This document shows, piece after piece, positions 1-7,854 of a stretch of 62,907 nt of DNA; the stretch's first letter is position 1; each line of letters opens with the position of its first letter. The DNA is taken from the NCBI RefSeq assembly GCF_946479715.1, contig NZ_CAMLHF010000004.1, forward strand, positions 1-62,907, written 5' to 3'. Both the position numbers and the translations under genes were made by a program. This DNA comes from an uncultured Pedobacter sp. (GTDB lineage: Bacteria; Bacteroidota; Bacteroidia; Sphingobacteriales; Sphingobacteriaceae). Under the pieces are notes generated by a model, which was given only the letters and a program-made list of their open reading frames with translations, was not told the origin of the DNA and searched no databases.

Positions 1-2103
1 TTTAATGTCTGTACCTAATCTTTGCAGATAGGCTATAATTGCAATAATTTCTTTGTCGCTTTGAACACGCACATTACTTTTGCGAAGGTCGGCAGCAATC
101 TCCTTTGCCTGATTATTAAGATGACTGTTGGCCTTATCTTCAAATCCAAGTTCATATGGAACACCAAGGGTTCGCATAGCATTAATCTTAGCACTGGTTG
201 TGGTTGTATCCAGTTTTTGATTAATCAGCCACTCATAGGGAGGCATAATGCTTCCTGGCGACATGGTTTGAGGATCCAATAAGTGGTTAAAGTGCCATGC
301 ATTGGAATATTTATCGCCTTCCCTTGCCAAATCAGGACCAATACGCTTAGAACCCCAAAGAAATGGATGGTCATATACGAATTCACCGGCTTTGCTATAC
401 TCACCATATCTTTCTGTTTCGGACCTGAATGGCCTTATCATTTGAGAGTGGCAGCTAACACAACCTTCTCTTATATAAAGATCCCTTCCCTGCAATTCTA
501 GCGGCGAATAAGGTTTTACACTAATAATAGTAGGGATGTTTGATTTGATGGTAAATGTTGGCATCATCTCAATCATTCCCCCAATTAGGATTACAATTAA
601 TGACAATACCATAAATACCATTGGTTTTCGTTCTAATATTCTATGAATTTTTTTGTCTGAACCTACAGCTTCGTAAGTCTTTGAAAGTGGAAGCGCTTCG
701 GCGGGTTCGTTGGCAAGTAATTTTCCTGACCTGGTAGTTTTAATAATGTTATACGTCATAACTATTACACCAATCAAATACATGGCGCCACCCACAGCCC
801 TTAATACGTACATTGGAATGATCTGCAATAAGGTTTCAAGGAAATTGGGGTATTTAAGCATCCCATCTTCGGTGAACTGTTTCCACATTAACCCTTGTGT
901 GAAACCGGCAAAGTAAAGGGGTACTGCGTAGAAAATAATTCCCAGTGTTCCTATCCAAAAATGAAATGCAGCAAGTTTTTTTGAGTAAAGGGGTGTTCTG
1001 TAAATTCTAGGTATTAACCAGTACAGGATACCGAAGGTTAAAAAACCATTCCAACCCAATGCACCTACGTGTACGTGGGCAACAATCCAGTCAGTGTAGT
1101 GTGCAATAGCATTAATTTGTTTTAGAGCGAGCATAGGGCCTTCAAAAGTGGCCATACCATATGCAGTTAACCCTACAACCATGAATTTTAATGTGGCATC
1201 TTCTCTCACTTTATCCCATGCTCCACGAAGGGTTAACAAGCCATTGATCATGCCTCCCCAACTGGGCGCAATGAGCATAATAGAAAACACCACACCTAAT
1301 GATTGTGCCCATGACGGGAGAGAAGTATATAGAAGATGGTGAGGGCCTGCCCAGATGTATATGAATATTAGTGACCAAAAGTGTAGGATACTTAACTTAT
1401 AAGAATATACTGGGCGGTTAGCCATTTTTGGGAGAAAGTAGTACATCATTCCCAAATAGGGAGTAGTTAGAAAGAAGGCTACAGCATTGTGGCCATACCA
1501 CCATTGAACTAAGGCATCCTGAACACCAGCATACAAATAATAACTTTTAAATAATGATATTGGTAATTGAAATGAATTTACAATATGTAAAACAGCTACC
1601 GTAACAAAGGTTGCTATGTAAAACCATATGGCAACATACATGTGCTGTTCTCTTCTTTTTATAATTGTACCAAACATGTTTATTCCAAAAATCACCCAAA
1701 TCACAGTTATAGCAATATCAATTGGCCATTCCAGTTCAGCGTATTCATGAGATGACGTAAAGCCTAATGGAAGTGTAATTACTGCAGAAACGATAATGAG
1801 CTGCCAGCCCCAGAAGTGAATTCTACTCAGCATATCGCTAAACATTCTTGCTTTTAACAACCGTTGCAAAGAATAGTAAACCCCCATAAAAATTGCATTG
1901 CCTACAAATGCAAAAATTACAGCATTGGTGTGCAAAGGTCTGATGCGTCCGAAAGTTGTATACTGCGAACCCATGTTTAGTTCGGGTTTAAAAAGCTGCA
2001 TTGCAGCCAGAAGCCCGACTGTCATGCCAATGATACCCCAAACAATGGTGGCTACGGCAAAGTTCCTGACGATCTTATTGTCGTAATAGAATTTTTCAGT
2101 CAT
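1..2103 (-). CDS. ccoNO: cbb3-type cytochrome c oxidase, fused subunits I and II (CcoN-CcoO), C-terminus cut by window edge
   Basis: Catalytic core of the high-affinity terminal oxidase of the inner membrane. The minus-strand frame starts at ATG 2103 (MTEKFYYDNKIVR) and stays open to base 1, so 701 residues are visible and the stop lies outside. The first two thirds form a polytopic heme-copper oxidase subunit I, with conserved segments such as WWYGHNAVAFFLT and HYTDWIVAHVHVGALGWNG that carry the heme and CuB histidines. The last third is CcoO-like, with a c-heme motif CVSCH followed by MIRPFRSE. The N-O fusion is known in Bacteroidota. It lies 69 bp downstream of ccoS on the same strand, so it is the third gene of a ccoI-ccoS-ccoNO unit. 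ccoQ/ccoP would be expected beyond the left edge. Confidence 0.96.
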   Translation of the reverse strand, partial: MTEKFYYDNKIVRNFAVATIVWGIIGMTVGLLAAMQLFKPELNMGSQYTTFGRIRPLHTNAVIFAFVGNAIFMGVYYSLQRLLKARMFSDMLSRIHFWGWQLIIVSAVITLPLGFTSSHEYAELEWPIDIAITVIWVIFGINMFGTIIKRREQHMYVAIWFYIATFVTVAVLHIVNSFQLPISLFKSYYLYAGVQDALVQWWYGHNAVAFFLTTPYLGMMYYFLPKMANRPVYSYKLSILHFWSLIFIYIWAGPHHLLYTSLPSWAQSLGVVFSIMLIAPSWGGMINGLLTLRGAWDKVREDATLKFMVVGLTAYGMATFEGPMLALKQINAIAHYTDWIVAHVHVGALGWNGFLTFGILYWLIPRIYRTPLYSKKLAAFHFWIGTLGIIFYAVPLYFAGFTQGLMWKQFTEDGMLKYPNFLETLLQIIPMYVLRAVGGAMYLIGVIVMTYNIIKTTRSGKLLANEPAEALPLSKTYEAVGSDKKIHRILERKPMVFMVLSLIVILIGGMIEMMPTFTIKSNIPTIISVKPYSPLELQGRDLYIREGCVSCHSQMIRPFRSETERYGEYSKAGEFVYDHPFLWGSKRIGPDLAREGDKYSNAWHFNHLLDPQTMSPGSIMPPYEWLINQKLDTTTTSAKINAMRTLGVPYELGFEDKANSHLNNQAKEIAADLRKSNVRVQSDKEIIAIIAYLQRLGTDIK

Positions 2104-2172
2104 ATTAAAATTATAGTTAACGGTTGTAAAATTACTCCTGCCGGGTTTGGCTATACGTGATCAAAGTTTTAA

Positions 2173-2355
2173 CTAAGCATGATCTTCGTCACTTATTTCT
2201 ATTTCCTTTTCGGCTACCTCATCATCGAAAAGAATTCTTACTGCGGGGGTAAATGTGTCGTCATTCTGCCCCGATTTAATTACCCAAAAAAAAGCCAAAA
2301 GAAACAACAGGGCTAATAAAATGCTGCAGCCGATAAGTAAATAGATCATGTTCAT
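2173..2355 (-). CDS. ccoS: cbb3-type oxidase assembly protein CcoS
   Basis: Short (60 residues) single-pass inner-membrane protein needed for cofactor insertion into cbb3 oxidase. One hydrophobic helix spans about residues 4-26 (IYLLIGCSILLALLFLLAFF), followed by the family-typical WVIKSGQNDD linker and an acidic tail ending EISDEDHA. The start ATG (2353-2355) overlaps the ccoI stop in an ATGA arrangement, which suggests translational coupling. A second ATG two codons in (MIYLL) is the only other plausible start. Confidence 0.93.
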   Translation of the reverse strand: MNMIYLLIGCSILLALLFLLAFFWVIKSGQNDDTFTPAVRILFDDEVAEKEIEISDEDHA

Positions 2356-4745
2356 AATAGTTTGTTTTTATGTGCAAATAATCTTACTGAAACAGAAGTG
2401 AACAGTATTATTGTGATGGTACTTAATGGCATTAGTATCGCGGCCATCAAGGGCGATAAAAGTCCTTGTACGGCAAAATATAGTCCGACTGTGTTATACA
2501 TCAGAGAAATGATAAAGGACATTCTGATTACTTTTACCCCGTCTTTAGCTTGCTGAATAAATTGAGGGATTTTATGAAATGATAATCCATCCAATATAGC
2601 ATCGCATCCTGGAGAAAAATTGTTTATGTTATCTGTAATGGCAATACCCAAATCACTTTGCTTAAGTGCACCTGAGTCATTTAGTCCGTCGCCAAACATT
2701 AAAACTTTCTTTCCTTCTTTTTGAAGTTGTTGGATGTAGTTAAGTTTGTCTTGAGGAGATTGTTCAAAATGTAGTTTGCGGTTATCTTCAAAAAAGGGGA
2801 TAAGCTGCTTTCTTTCGTGATCATGGTCTCCTGATAGCAGATGTAAATCGGCCTTAGTATTTAGCTTTAGCATCAATTCTTTAAAACCGTTTCTCCATTG
2901 CTGCCTGATGGTGAAAAACCCCACATATACATCGTTGATCGTTACATGTATAGAACTGCCGGGAGAGCTTTTCAGTGGAAGGTTAAGGAAGGTAGAACTT
3001 CCCAATTTTACATAATTTCCATTAACCTTTCCACTGATACCTCTTCCAATCTTCTCTGTATATTCTTGCACTGAATAGATAGCAGGCCTATTGATAAATT
3101 TTGTTAACTCTCGACTAAGGAGATGCCCGGAATTTCTTGCGAGGTCACTGATTAATTGCATTTGGCCATCAATAATAACCCCGCTAAACTGAAGCCCGGC
3201 TGCATTTGGATTAGTTATAGTACCTGTTTTGTCAAACACGTATGTGTTAATACGTGCCAACTCTTCAACTACTGAGGTATTTTTTAGATAAAATCTATTT
3301 TTATCAAAAACTGATAAAACAGCTGCCAATGTAAATGGCGAACTTAGAGCCAGGGCACATGGACAAGCAATAATTAAAACCGCCGTAAAGGATGCAAATG
3401 CCTTAGAGGGATCTGTTGAAATCCAGAAAATGCCTGCACTTAATGCAATCACTAGTAGTATTATGCTGAAATATCTGCTGGCGGTATCACTAAATGTTTT
3501 GATACGCTTCTTCGATTCAATGAAAGCACTATTATTCCATAGTTGCGTAAGGTAACTTTGCGACACAGGCTTTATTACCTCCATTTCAATTGAACCAGAT
3601 AGTTGTCGGCCACCCGCATAAATAATCTCTCCAAGTGTCTTTTTAACAGGAATGGATTCTCCCGTTACAAAACTAAAGTCTATTTCAGCCTCGCCTTTCA
3701 ATAAGATGGCATCTGCCGGCAAAATTTCATGACTTCTGATAAGAATTCTGTCGCCAGTTTTTAAATCACTAAGCTGTATTGGTCTTTCAACTCCTTCGTT
3801 TATTGTGGTTACAGCTACAGGAAAGTAGGACCGGTAATCTCTCTCAAATGAGATATGATGAAAGGTTCTTTCCTGCATCCACTTTCCTATTAACAGAAAG
3901 AAAACCAATCCGCAAAGTGTATCTACAAACCCAGCCCCGGTTTGCGATATGATCTCGTAAGCTGAGCGTAGAAACATAACCAGGATACCAAGTGCTAATG
4001 GAAAATCAAGGTTCAGTCTCTTTGCTTTTAAATTTGTCCATGCAGAAACAAAATACTCCCTTCCGCTATACAAAACAACAGGTAAAGAAAATGTAAGATT
4101 AAGCCATCCAAAGAAATCCTTAAATTCGCGTTCGAAATTGCCAAGGCCAAAATAATCAGGGAAACTTAAAAGCATCACATTACCAAAACAGAATCCCGCT
4201 ACAGCAATTTTGGTGATGAGGTTTCTTTCCGTTTTACTCGATTGTCCTTTTTTTACAATATCCTGTAAACTTATTAAAGGCTCGTAACCAATTGAAGAAA
4301 GCATTTGTACCAGCTGTTTTAAATTGATTTCATTGTTTTTAAATGTTATAGAAACCTGTTTTTTAAGGAAATCAATTCTTGACTGCAATATCCCTGATTG
4401 CAAAAGATGAAGGTGTTCTAATAACCAAATGCATGAACTGCAATGAATGGCGGGTATATATAACGTTACAATTGTTCTAATTTCATCTTCAAAATCAACC
4501 AGTTTGCTAACGACTTGTGTAACTTCAAGATAGTCAAAATTTGAGGTAATCTTACTTTGAGTTTTTCCAGGAATCTTGTTGTAAACATAGTAGTTTGACA
4601 GGTTGTGCTCTGTTAAGATGTTATAGATAGTCTTACATCCGGAACAACAAAATTGCTTGTTATTCTGGATGTATTCTTGGGCTATAATATCCTCTCCGCA
4701 ATGAAAACAATGCTTCTCTGATGAAATTACGTTTTCTTTTAGCAT
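2352..4745 (-). CDS. ccoI: Copper-translocating P1B-type ATPase CcoI
   Basis: 797-residue heavy-metal P-type ATPase of the CcoI/FixI kind, which moves Cu(I) across the inner membrane for cbb3 oxidase maturation. The N-terminus has a Cys-rich domain (CFHCGEDI, then CCSGCKTIY). A second domain is HMA-like with HCSSCIW. Eight-helix core with the transmembrane CPC motif at residues 461-463 (ACPCALAL), phosphorylation Asp505 in DKTGT, TGES in the actuator domain, and hinge motif GDGLNDSG near the C-terminus. It opens the cco operon and overlaps ccoS by 4 bp. The role is well supported by the adjacent ccoS and ccoNO; metal specificity is inferred from the family. Confidence 0.95.
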   Translation of the reverse strand: MLKENVISSEKHCFHCGEDIIAQEYIQNNKQFCCSGCKTIYNILTEHNLSNYYVYNKIPGKTQSKITSNFDYLEVTQVVSKLVDFEDEIRTIVTLYIPAIHCSSCIWLLEHLHLLQSGILQSRIDFLKKQVSITFKNNEINLKQLVQMLSSIGYEPLISLQDIVKKGQSSKTERNLITKIAVAGFCFGNVMLLSFPDYFGLGNFEREFKDFFGWLNLTFSLPVVLYSGREYFVSAWTNLKAKRLNLDFPLALGILVMFLRSAYEIISQTGAGFVDTLCGLVFFLLIGKWMQERTFHHISFERDYRSYFPVAVTTINEGVERPIQLSDLKTGDRILIRSHEILPADAILLKGEAEIDFSFVTGESIPVKKTLGEIIYAGGRQLSGSIEMEVIKPVSQSYLTQLWNNSAFIESKKRIKTFSDTASRYFSIILLVIALSAGIFWISTDPSKAFASFTAVLIIACPCALALSSPFTLAAVLSVFDKNRFYLKNTSVVEELARINTYVFDKTGTITNPNAAGLQFSGVIIDGQMQLISDLARNSGHLLSRELTKFINRPAIYSVQEYTEKIGRGISGKVNGNYVKLGSSTFLNLPLKSSPGSSIHVTINDVYVGFFTIRQQWRNGFKELMLKLNTKADLHLLSGDHDHERKQLIPFFEDNRKLHFEQSPQDKLNYIQQLQKEGKKVLMFGDGLNDSGALKQSDLGIAITDNINNFSPGCDAILDGLSFHKIPQFIQQAKDGVKVIRMSFIISLMYNTVGLYFAVQGLLSPLMAAILMPLSTITIILFTSVSVRLFAHKNKLL

Positions 4746-4790
4746 CTATATTAAAACTATGCTTCAAAGTTCCGTATTTAAGTAAACTAC

Positions 4791-4834
4791 AAAAGTGATG
4801 CTGATCTTAAGTATTTATGATGTGCATCACTTTT
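4791..4834. promoter_or_regulatory. Inverted repeat in the ccoI upstream region
   Basis: Perfect 10-bp arms (AAAAGTGATG at 4791-4800, CATCACTTTT at 4825-4834) separated by 24 bp. They sit between the sigma-factor stop and the ccoI start. Inside are two smaller dyads: GTGATGCTGATCTT (4795-4808), which partly matches an FNR/CRP-type TTGAT-N4-ATCAA site, and TGATG-N2-CATCA (4818-4829). It could be an operator for ccoI or a weak terminator for the sigma gene. The arms are too AT-rich and the loop too long for a confident terminator call. Confidence 0.35.
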
Positions 4835-4846
4835 CAGTTAAGCTAT

Positions 4847-5710
4847 TTATAGTAAGTATTGCAAAAGTTTCTTTGTTTGAGGTAAAAGTTTTAATTTACT
4901 CAAGCCTTGATACCTTAACTGCCGAACTCTTTCTTTAGAAATTCCCAGTCTCTGAGCTATTTCGTCCATATCAATTGAAATCCCGGTAGCTAAACCGTAA
5001 AAACTTTCAAGTATATATCTTTCCCTCTTTGTAAGCTTTGCTTTCATGATTCGTCTGAGTTCAATCAGTAAGGATGACTTTTCCATCTGATCAGGACTTA
5101 CATCTGGATCATTGTCTGGCAACAGGTCCAGAAGTGTTGCGCCACTTTCCTCATTGATTATTGCATCTAATGACGAACAGCCTTTGGTGAAGTTAGTGAG
5201 TTCAAGTATTTTTTTTGTACTAAATCCGGTATCTTCGGCCAATTCTTCTAATGTAGCTTCACGCTCCAGTTCCTTTTGCAGATTGGATTTTGATTTGTTT
5301 ATAGCCGTGATGTTTATAATCTGGTTTTGCGGCAACCTAATCATTCGATCACAATTAGAAGTAACCATTAAGATAGCTTGTCTTATCCACCACACCGCAT
5401 ATGTGATAAACTTAAAGCCTTTTGTTTCATCAAAGCGGGAAGCCGCATTGATTAAGCCTATATTACCCTCACTTATAATATCATTCAGGCAGACGCCGTT
5501 TCCAAGGTACCTTTTAGCAACTGAAACAACAAAACGAAGATTAAGACGGACAAGCTTGTCGAGTGATCCTTTATCACCGGTTTTAATCTTTATTGCCAAT
5601 TCAACTTCTTCTTCAATTTTAGCTAAAGGTATTTTTTCTAACTCGTTAAAATAACGTCTTGTAATGTCGTCGCGATTTGTTATTAACCGCTCAATTTTAA
5701 TTGCTTTCAT
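4847..5710 (-). CDS. RNA polymerase sigma-70 factor, group 2 (RpoD paralogue)
   Basis: 287 residues from ATG 5710 (MKAIKIERLITNRDD). I chose this over the in-frame ATG at 5731 because it matches the usual N-terminus of Bacteroidota RpoD. Region 1.2 is present without region 1.1. Region 2 is clear (RLNLRFVVSVAKRYL, LNDIISEGNIGLINAASRFD, FITYAVWWIRQAI), region 3 follows, and region 4.2 has the helix-turn-helix ISKERVRQLRYQGLSKLK. The shortness and divergence from the housekeeping sequence (TRRYFNELEKIPLAKIEEE in place of the usual SLDKYLxEIGK) mark it as a secondary sigma. It is upstream of and co-oriented with the cco genes, 100 bp from ccoI; whether it controls them is unknown. Confidence 0.9.
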   Translation of the reverse strand: MKAIKIERLITNRDDITRRYFNELEKIPLAKIEEEVELAIKIKTGDKGSLDKLVRLNLRFVVSVAKRYLGNGVCLNDIISEGNIGLINAASRFDETKGFKFITYAVWWIRQAILMVTSNCDRMIRLPQNQIINITAINKSKSNLQKELEREATLEELAEDTGFSTKKILELTNFTKGCSSLDAIINEESGATLLDLLPDNDPDVSPDQMEKSSLLIELRRIMKAKLTKRERYILESFYGLATGISIDMDEIAQRLGISKERVRQLRYQGLSKLKLLPQTKKLLQYLL

Positions 5711-5864
5711 TGTCGTATTTAGTGAAAGCAAATCTATGAATGTCAGTTTTTTAATGAATGATGATGGTGTTTTTTAGTAAATTCTCCTGTTTACAAAATG
5801 TAGACAATTTATTATTTTAATTTATGACTGTGTTTTATCTCAATGCAAAATATTATTCTCGAAC

Positions 5865-6494
5865 CTAAGAACTTAAATGCGATAATCCTTCGATAATAAT
5901 TAGGATAACAGATACATCTTTTAATGAAAAACGTAAATGTCTAAGTGCATATGTAATCTGATTTTCTACAGTACGTTTAGAAATACCTAGTTCGTTTGCT
6001 ATTTCCTCATTGCTTAGCAACTGTCTGCGGCTCATCAAAAAAATCTGCCTGCATCTTTGGGGGAGGTGAGTCAGATAAGAATCCACCTCCAATTCCATCT
6101 CTTTGTTGATTAAGTTATTATACCCTTCGTTTTGGGAATTAGAGTCGTTATAAACAACATCTTCCATACTTTCTTTATAATCAATTGGGTATATTTTACT
6201 AGTGGCCATATGCTTGTATACTCTGTATCGGGCTGCAGATGTTAAGTAGGCTTTAAAAGATTGTACTTGAAGTGTATGTCGACCAGACCAAAGTGTGATA
6301 AATATATCATGAACAATTTGCTCGCAAACAACCGGATCCCTTATATAAGAATACGCAGTGCTATAAATTTTAGCTGAGTAGCGATGAAATAATGCAGCAA
6401 AAGCCCGCTCACTATTTCCTTGAATAGCTTCCCACAGTTCATGGTCCATAACGACACTAGGTTGGTTTAATTTGGTAGTCACTAAGCTATACAT
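5865..6494 (-). CDS. ECF RNA polymerase sigma factor (FecI/RpoE-like) of the PUL
   Basis: About 209 residues from ATG 6494 (MYSLVTTKLNQPS). An upstream in-frame ATG at 6542 would add a hydrophobic, improbable leader. Region 2: AIQGNSERAFAALFHRY, IVHDIFITLWSGR. Region 4: LPQRCRQIFLMSR, then LSNEEIANELGISKRTVENQ as the DNA-reading helix-turn-helix. This length and pattern are typical of Bacteroidota ECF sigmas paired with FecR and a SusC carrying an STN domain. It is divergent from fecR-like 6576 with only 81 bp between, so both probably share a regulatory region. Its likely targets are the SusC/D genes that follow. Confidence 0.92.
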   Translation of the reverse strand: MYSLVTTKLNQPSVVMDHELWEAIQGNSERAFAALFHRYSAKIYSTAYSYIRDPVVCEQIVHDIFITLWSGRHTLQVQSFKAYLTSAARYRVYKHMATSKIYPIDYKESMEDVVYNDSNSQNEGYNNLINKEMELEVDSYLTHLPQRCRQIFLMSRRQLLSNEEIANELGISKRTVENQITYALRHLRFSLKDVSVILIIIEGLSHLSS

Positions 6495-6575
6495 TTTAAA
6501 ATAAAAAAAAATAATTATTAAAAGTATGTGTGTGCCAATCATAATTATACACTATACAGTTACCAACTATAAACC

Positions 6576-7727
6576 ATGACAAAAGAACAATACGTTTTGT
6601 TGTATGAAAAGTACACATTAGGTATTTGCACTGGAGAGGAAAAAAAACTCTTTGAGCAATACAATGATGAATTTTCTCTAGATAATGCTCCGTGGGATGA
6701 AGATAAACTGGGAGATGAGAAGCAAGTATCAGAAAGAATGTATAAGCGATTTCACGATGAAATCTATCCCAAGCCCCAGTTTAGCTGGTTCAACAGGCAT
6801 AAGTTTTCTGCAGCTGCTGCTATTCTTATAATGCTAGGCATTGGTGTTTATTTGTTCCTAAACCCATCAATAAAGACTAATTCTGCGTCAACAGTGGCCA
6901 TACAGAAAAAAAGCATTCCTCCTGGTGGCAAAAAAGCTGTATTAACCTTACAAGATGGTTCCCAAATAATACTTGATAACTCTCAAAATGGAATTGTTGC
7001 CAATCAGGCAAATACGGTGATTACAAAAACAAAAGACGGGCAGGTAATTTATAATTCATCTCAATCAAGCTCTATAGATGCTAAATCTGTTCCATACAAT
7101 TCTATTAGTACACCAAGGGGTGGAGAATATCAACTTTTATTACCAGATAATACAAAAGTTTGGCTTAACGCAGAATCTATGATAAAATTTCCTGCAGTTT
7201 TTTGTGGAAAGGAACGCAAGATTGAATTATCCGGAGAAGCATATTTTGAGGTGGCTCATAATCAGGAAATGCCATTCAGAGTATTAGTTGAAGGTACTGA
7301 AATAGAAGTATTGGGAACTCATTTTAACGTAAATGGTTACAATGATAGAAATGATGTAAATACTACCTTATTAGAAGGCTCTGTAAAATTAAAGAATAGT
7401 AAAAATGAAGCAATGCTGAGACCAGGGCAGTCAGGCATCTCTTCGGCAACTGGTGGTATGAAAGTTAAGAACGTGGATGTAGAAGATGCTGTTGCCTGGA
7501 AAAATGGATATTTCGTATTTCAGGATGAAGACATCTATAGCATTATGGCAAAAGTTGCCCGTTGGTATGATGTTGATGTTGAATTCAGAGGTAACATGAA
7601 GGATAAAGGTTTTTTTGGTAAAGTTAACCGCTACGATAACATAAGTGAGTTACTAAAAAACATGGAGTTAACAAGAGAAGTTCAATTTAAGATCGAAGGA
7701 AGGAGGGTTGTTGTTATGGCAAAATAA
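6576..7727 (+). CDS. FecR-type anti-sigma factor with DUF4974 C-terminus
   Basis: 383 residues. Cytoplasmic N-terminal part (about 1-75) that would bind the ECF sigma, one transmembrane helix around 78-95 (FSAAAAILIMLGIGVYLFL), then a periplasmic FecR domain (TPRGGEYQLLLPDNTKVWLN, GEAYFEVAHNQEMPFRVLVEGTEIEVLGTHFNVN). The C-terminal DUF4974 domain (FVFQDEDIYSIMAKVARWYDVDVEF) resembles the STN fold. In known systems the receptor STN domain signals through this protein to free the sigma. It is encoded between the divergent sigma and the SusC gene, which fits that circuit. Confidence 0.94.
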   Translation: MTKEQYVLLYEKYTLGICTGEEKKLFEQYNDEFSLDNAPWDEDKLGDEKQVSERMYKRFHDEIYPKPQFSWFNRHKFSAAAAILIMLGIGVYLFLNPSIKTNSASTVAIQKKSIPPGGKKAVLTLQDGSQIILDNSQNGIVANQANTVITKTKDGQVIYNSSQSSSIDAKSVPYNSISTPRGGEYQLLLPDNTKVWLNAESMIKFPAVFCGKERKIELSGEAYFEVAHNQEMPFRVLVEGTEIEVLGTHFNVNGYNDRNDVNTTLLEGSVKLKNSKNEAMLRPGQSGISSATGGMKVKNVDVEDAVAWKNGYFVFQDEDIYSIMAKVARWYDVDVEFRGNMKDKGFFGKVNRYDNISELLKNMELTREVQFKIEGRRVVVMAK

Positions 7728-7747
7728 GTACACTCTCAAATCATAAC

Positions 7748-7809
7748 AGTTACCCTAATAAAAAGCCCCGGGTGTTCGAAGCACCTGGGGCATTGTGCCA
7801 GAGGTAACT
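7748..7809 (+). promoter_or_regulatory. Nested hairpin between the anti-sigma and SusC genes
   Basis: Strong GC-rich stem: GCCCCGGGTG (7765-7774), a 7-nt loop, and CACCTGGGGC (7782-7791), fully paired with one G-U. It is enclosed by a second perfect 7-bp pair, AGTTACC (7748-7754) with GGTAACT (7803-7809). No U-tract follows the inner stem, so it is not a simple intrinsic terminator. Its place in the fecR-susC gap suggests attenuation, RNA processing or an mRNA end that separates low anti-sigma from high SusC expression. Confidence 0.6.
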
Positions 7810-7854
7810 TAAATCAATTCGCGTAAACCAATTATAATTAAAGCTGACATTCAA

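Noticed and set aside
1148..1342. Plus-strand open frames across 1-2103 and other antisense frames
   Set aside because: They lie inside the clear ccoNO gene on the other strand and show no family pattern.
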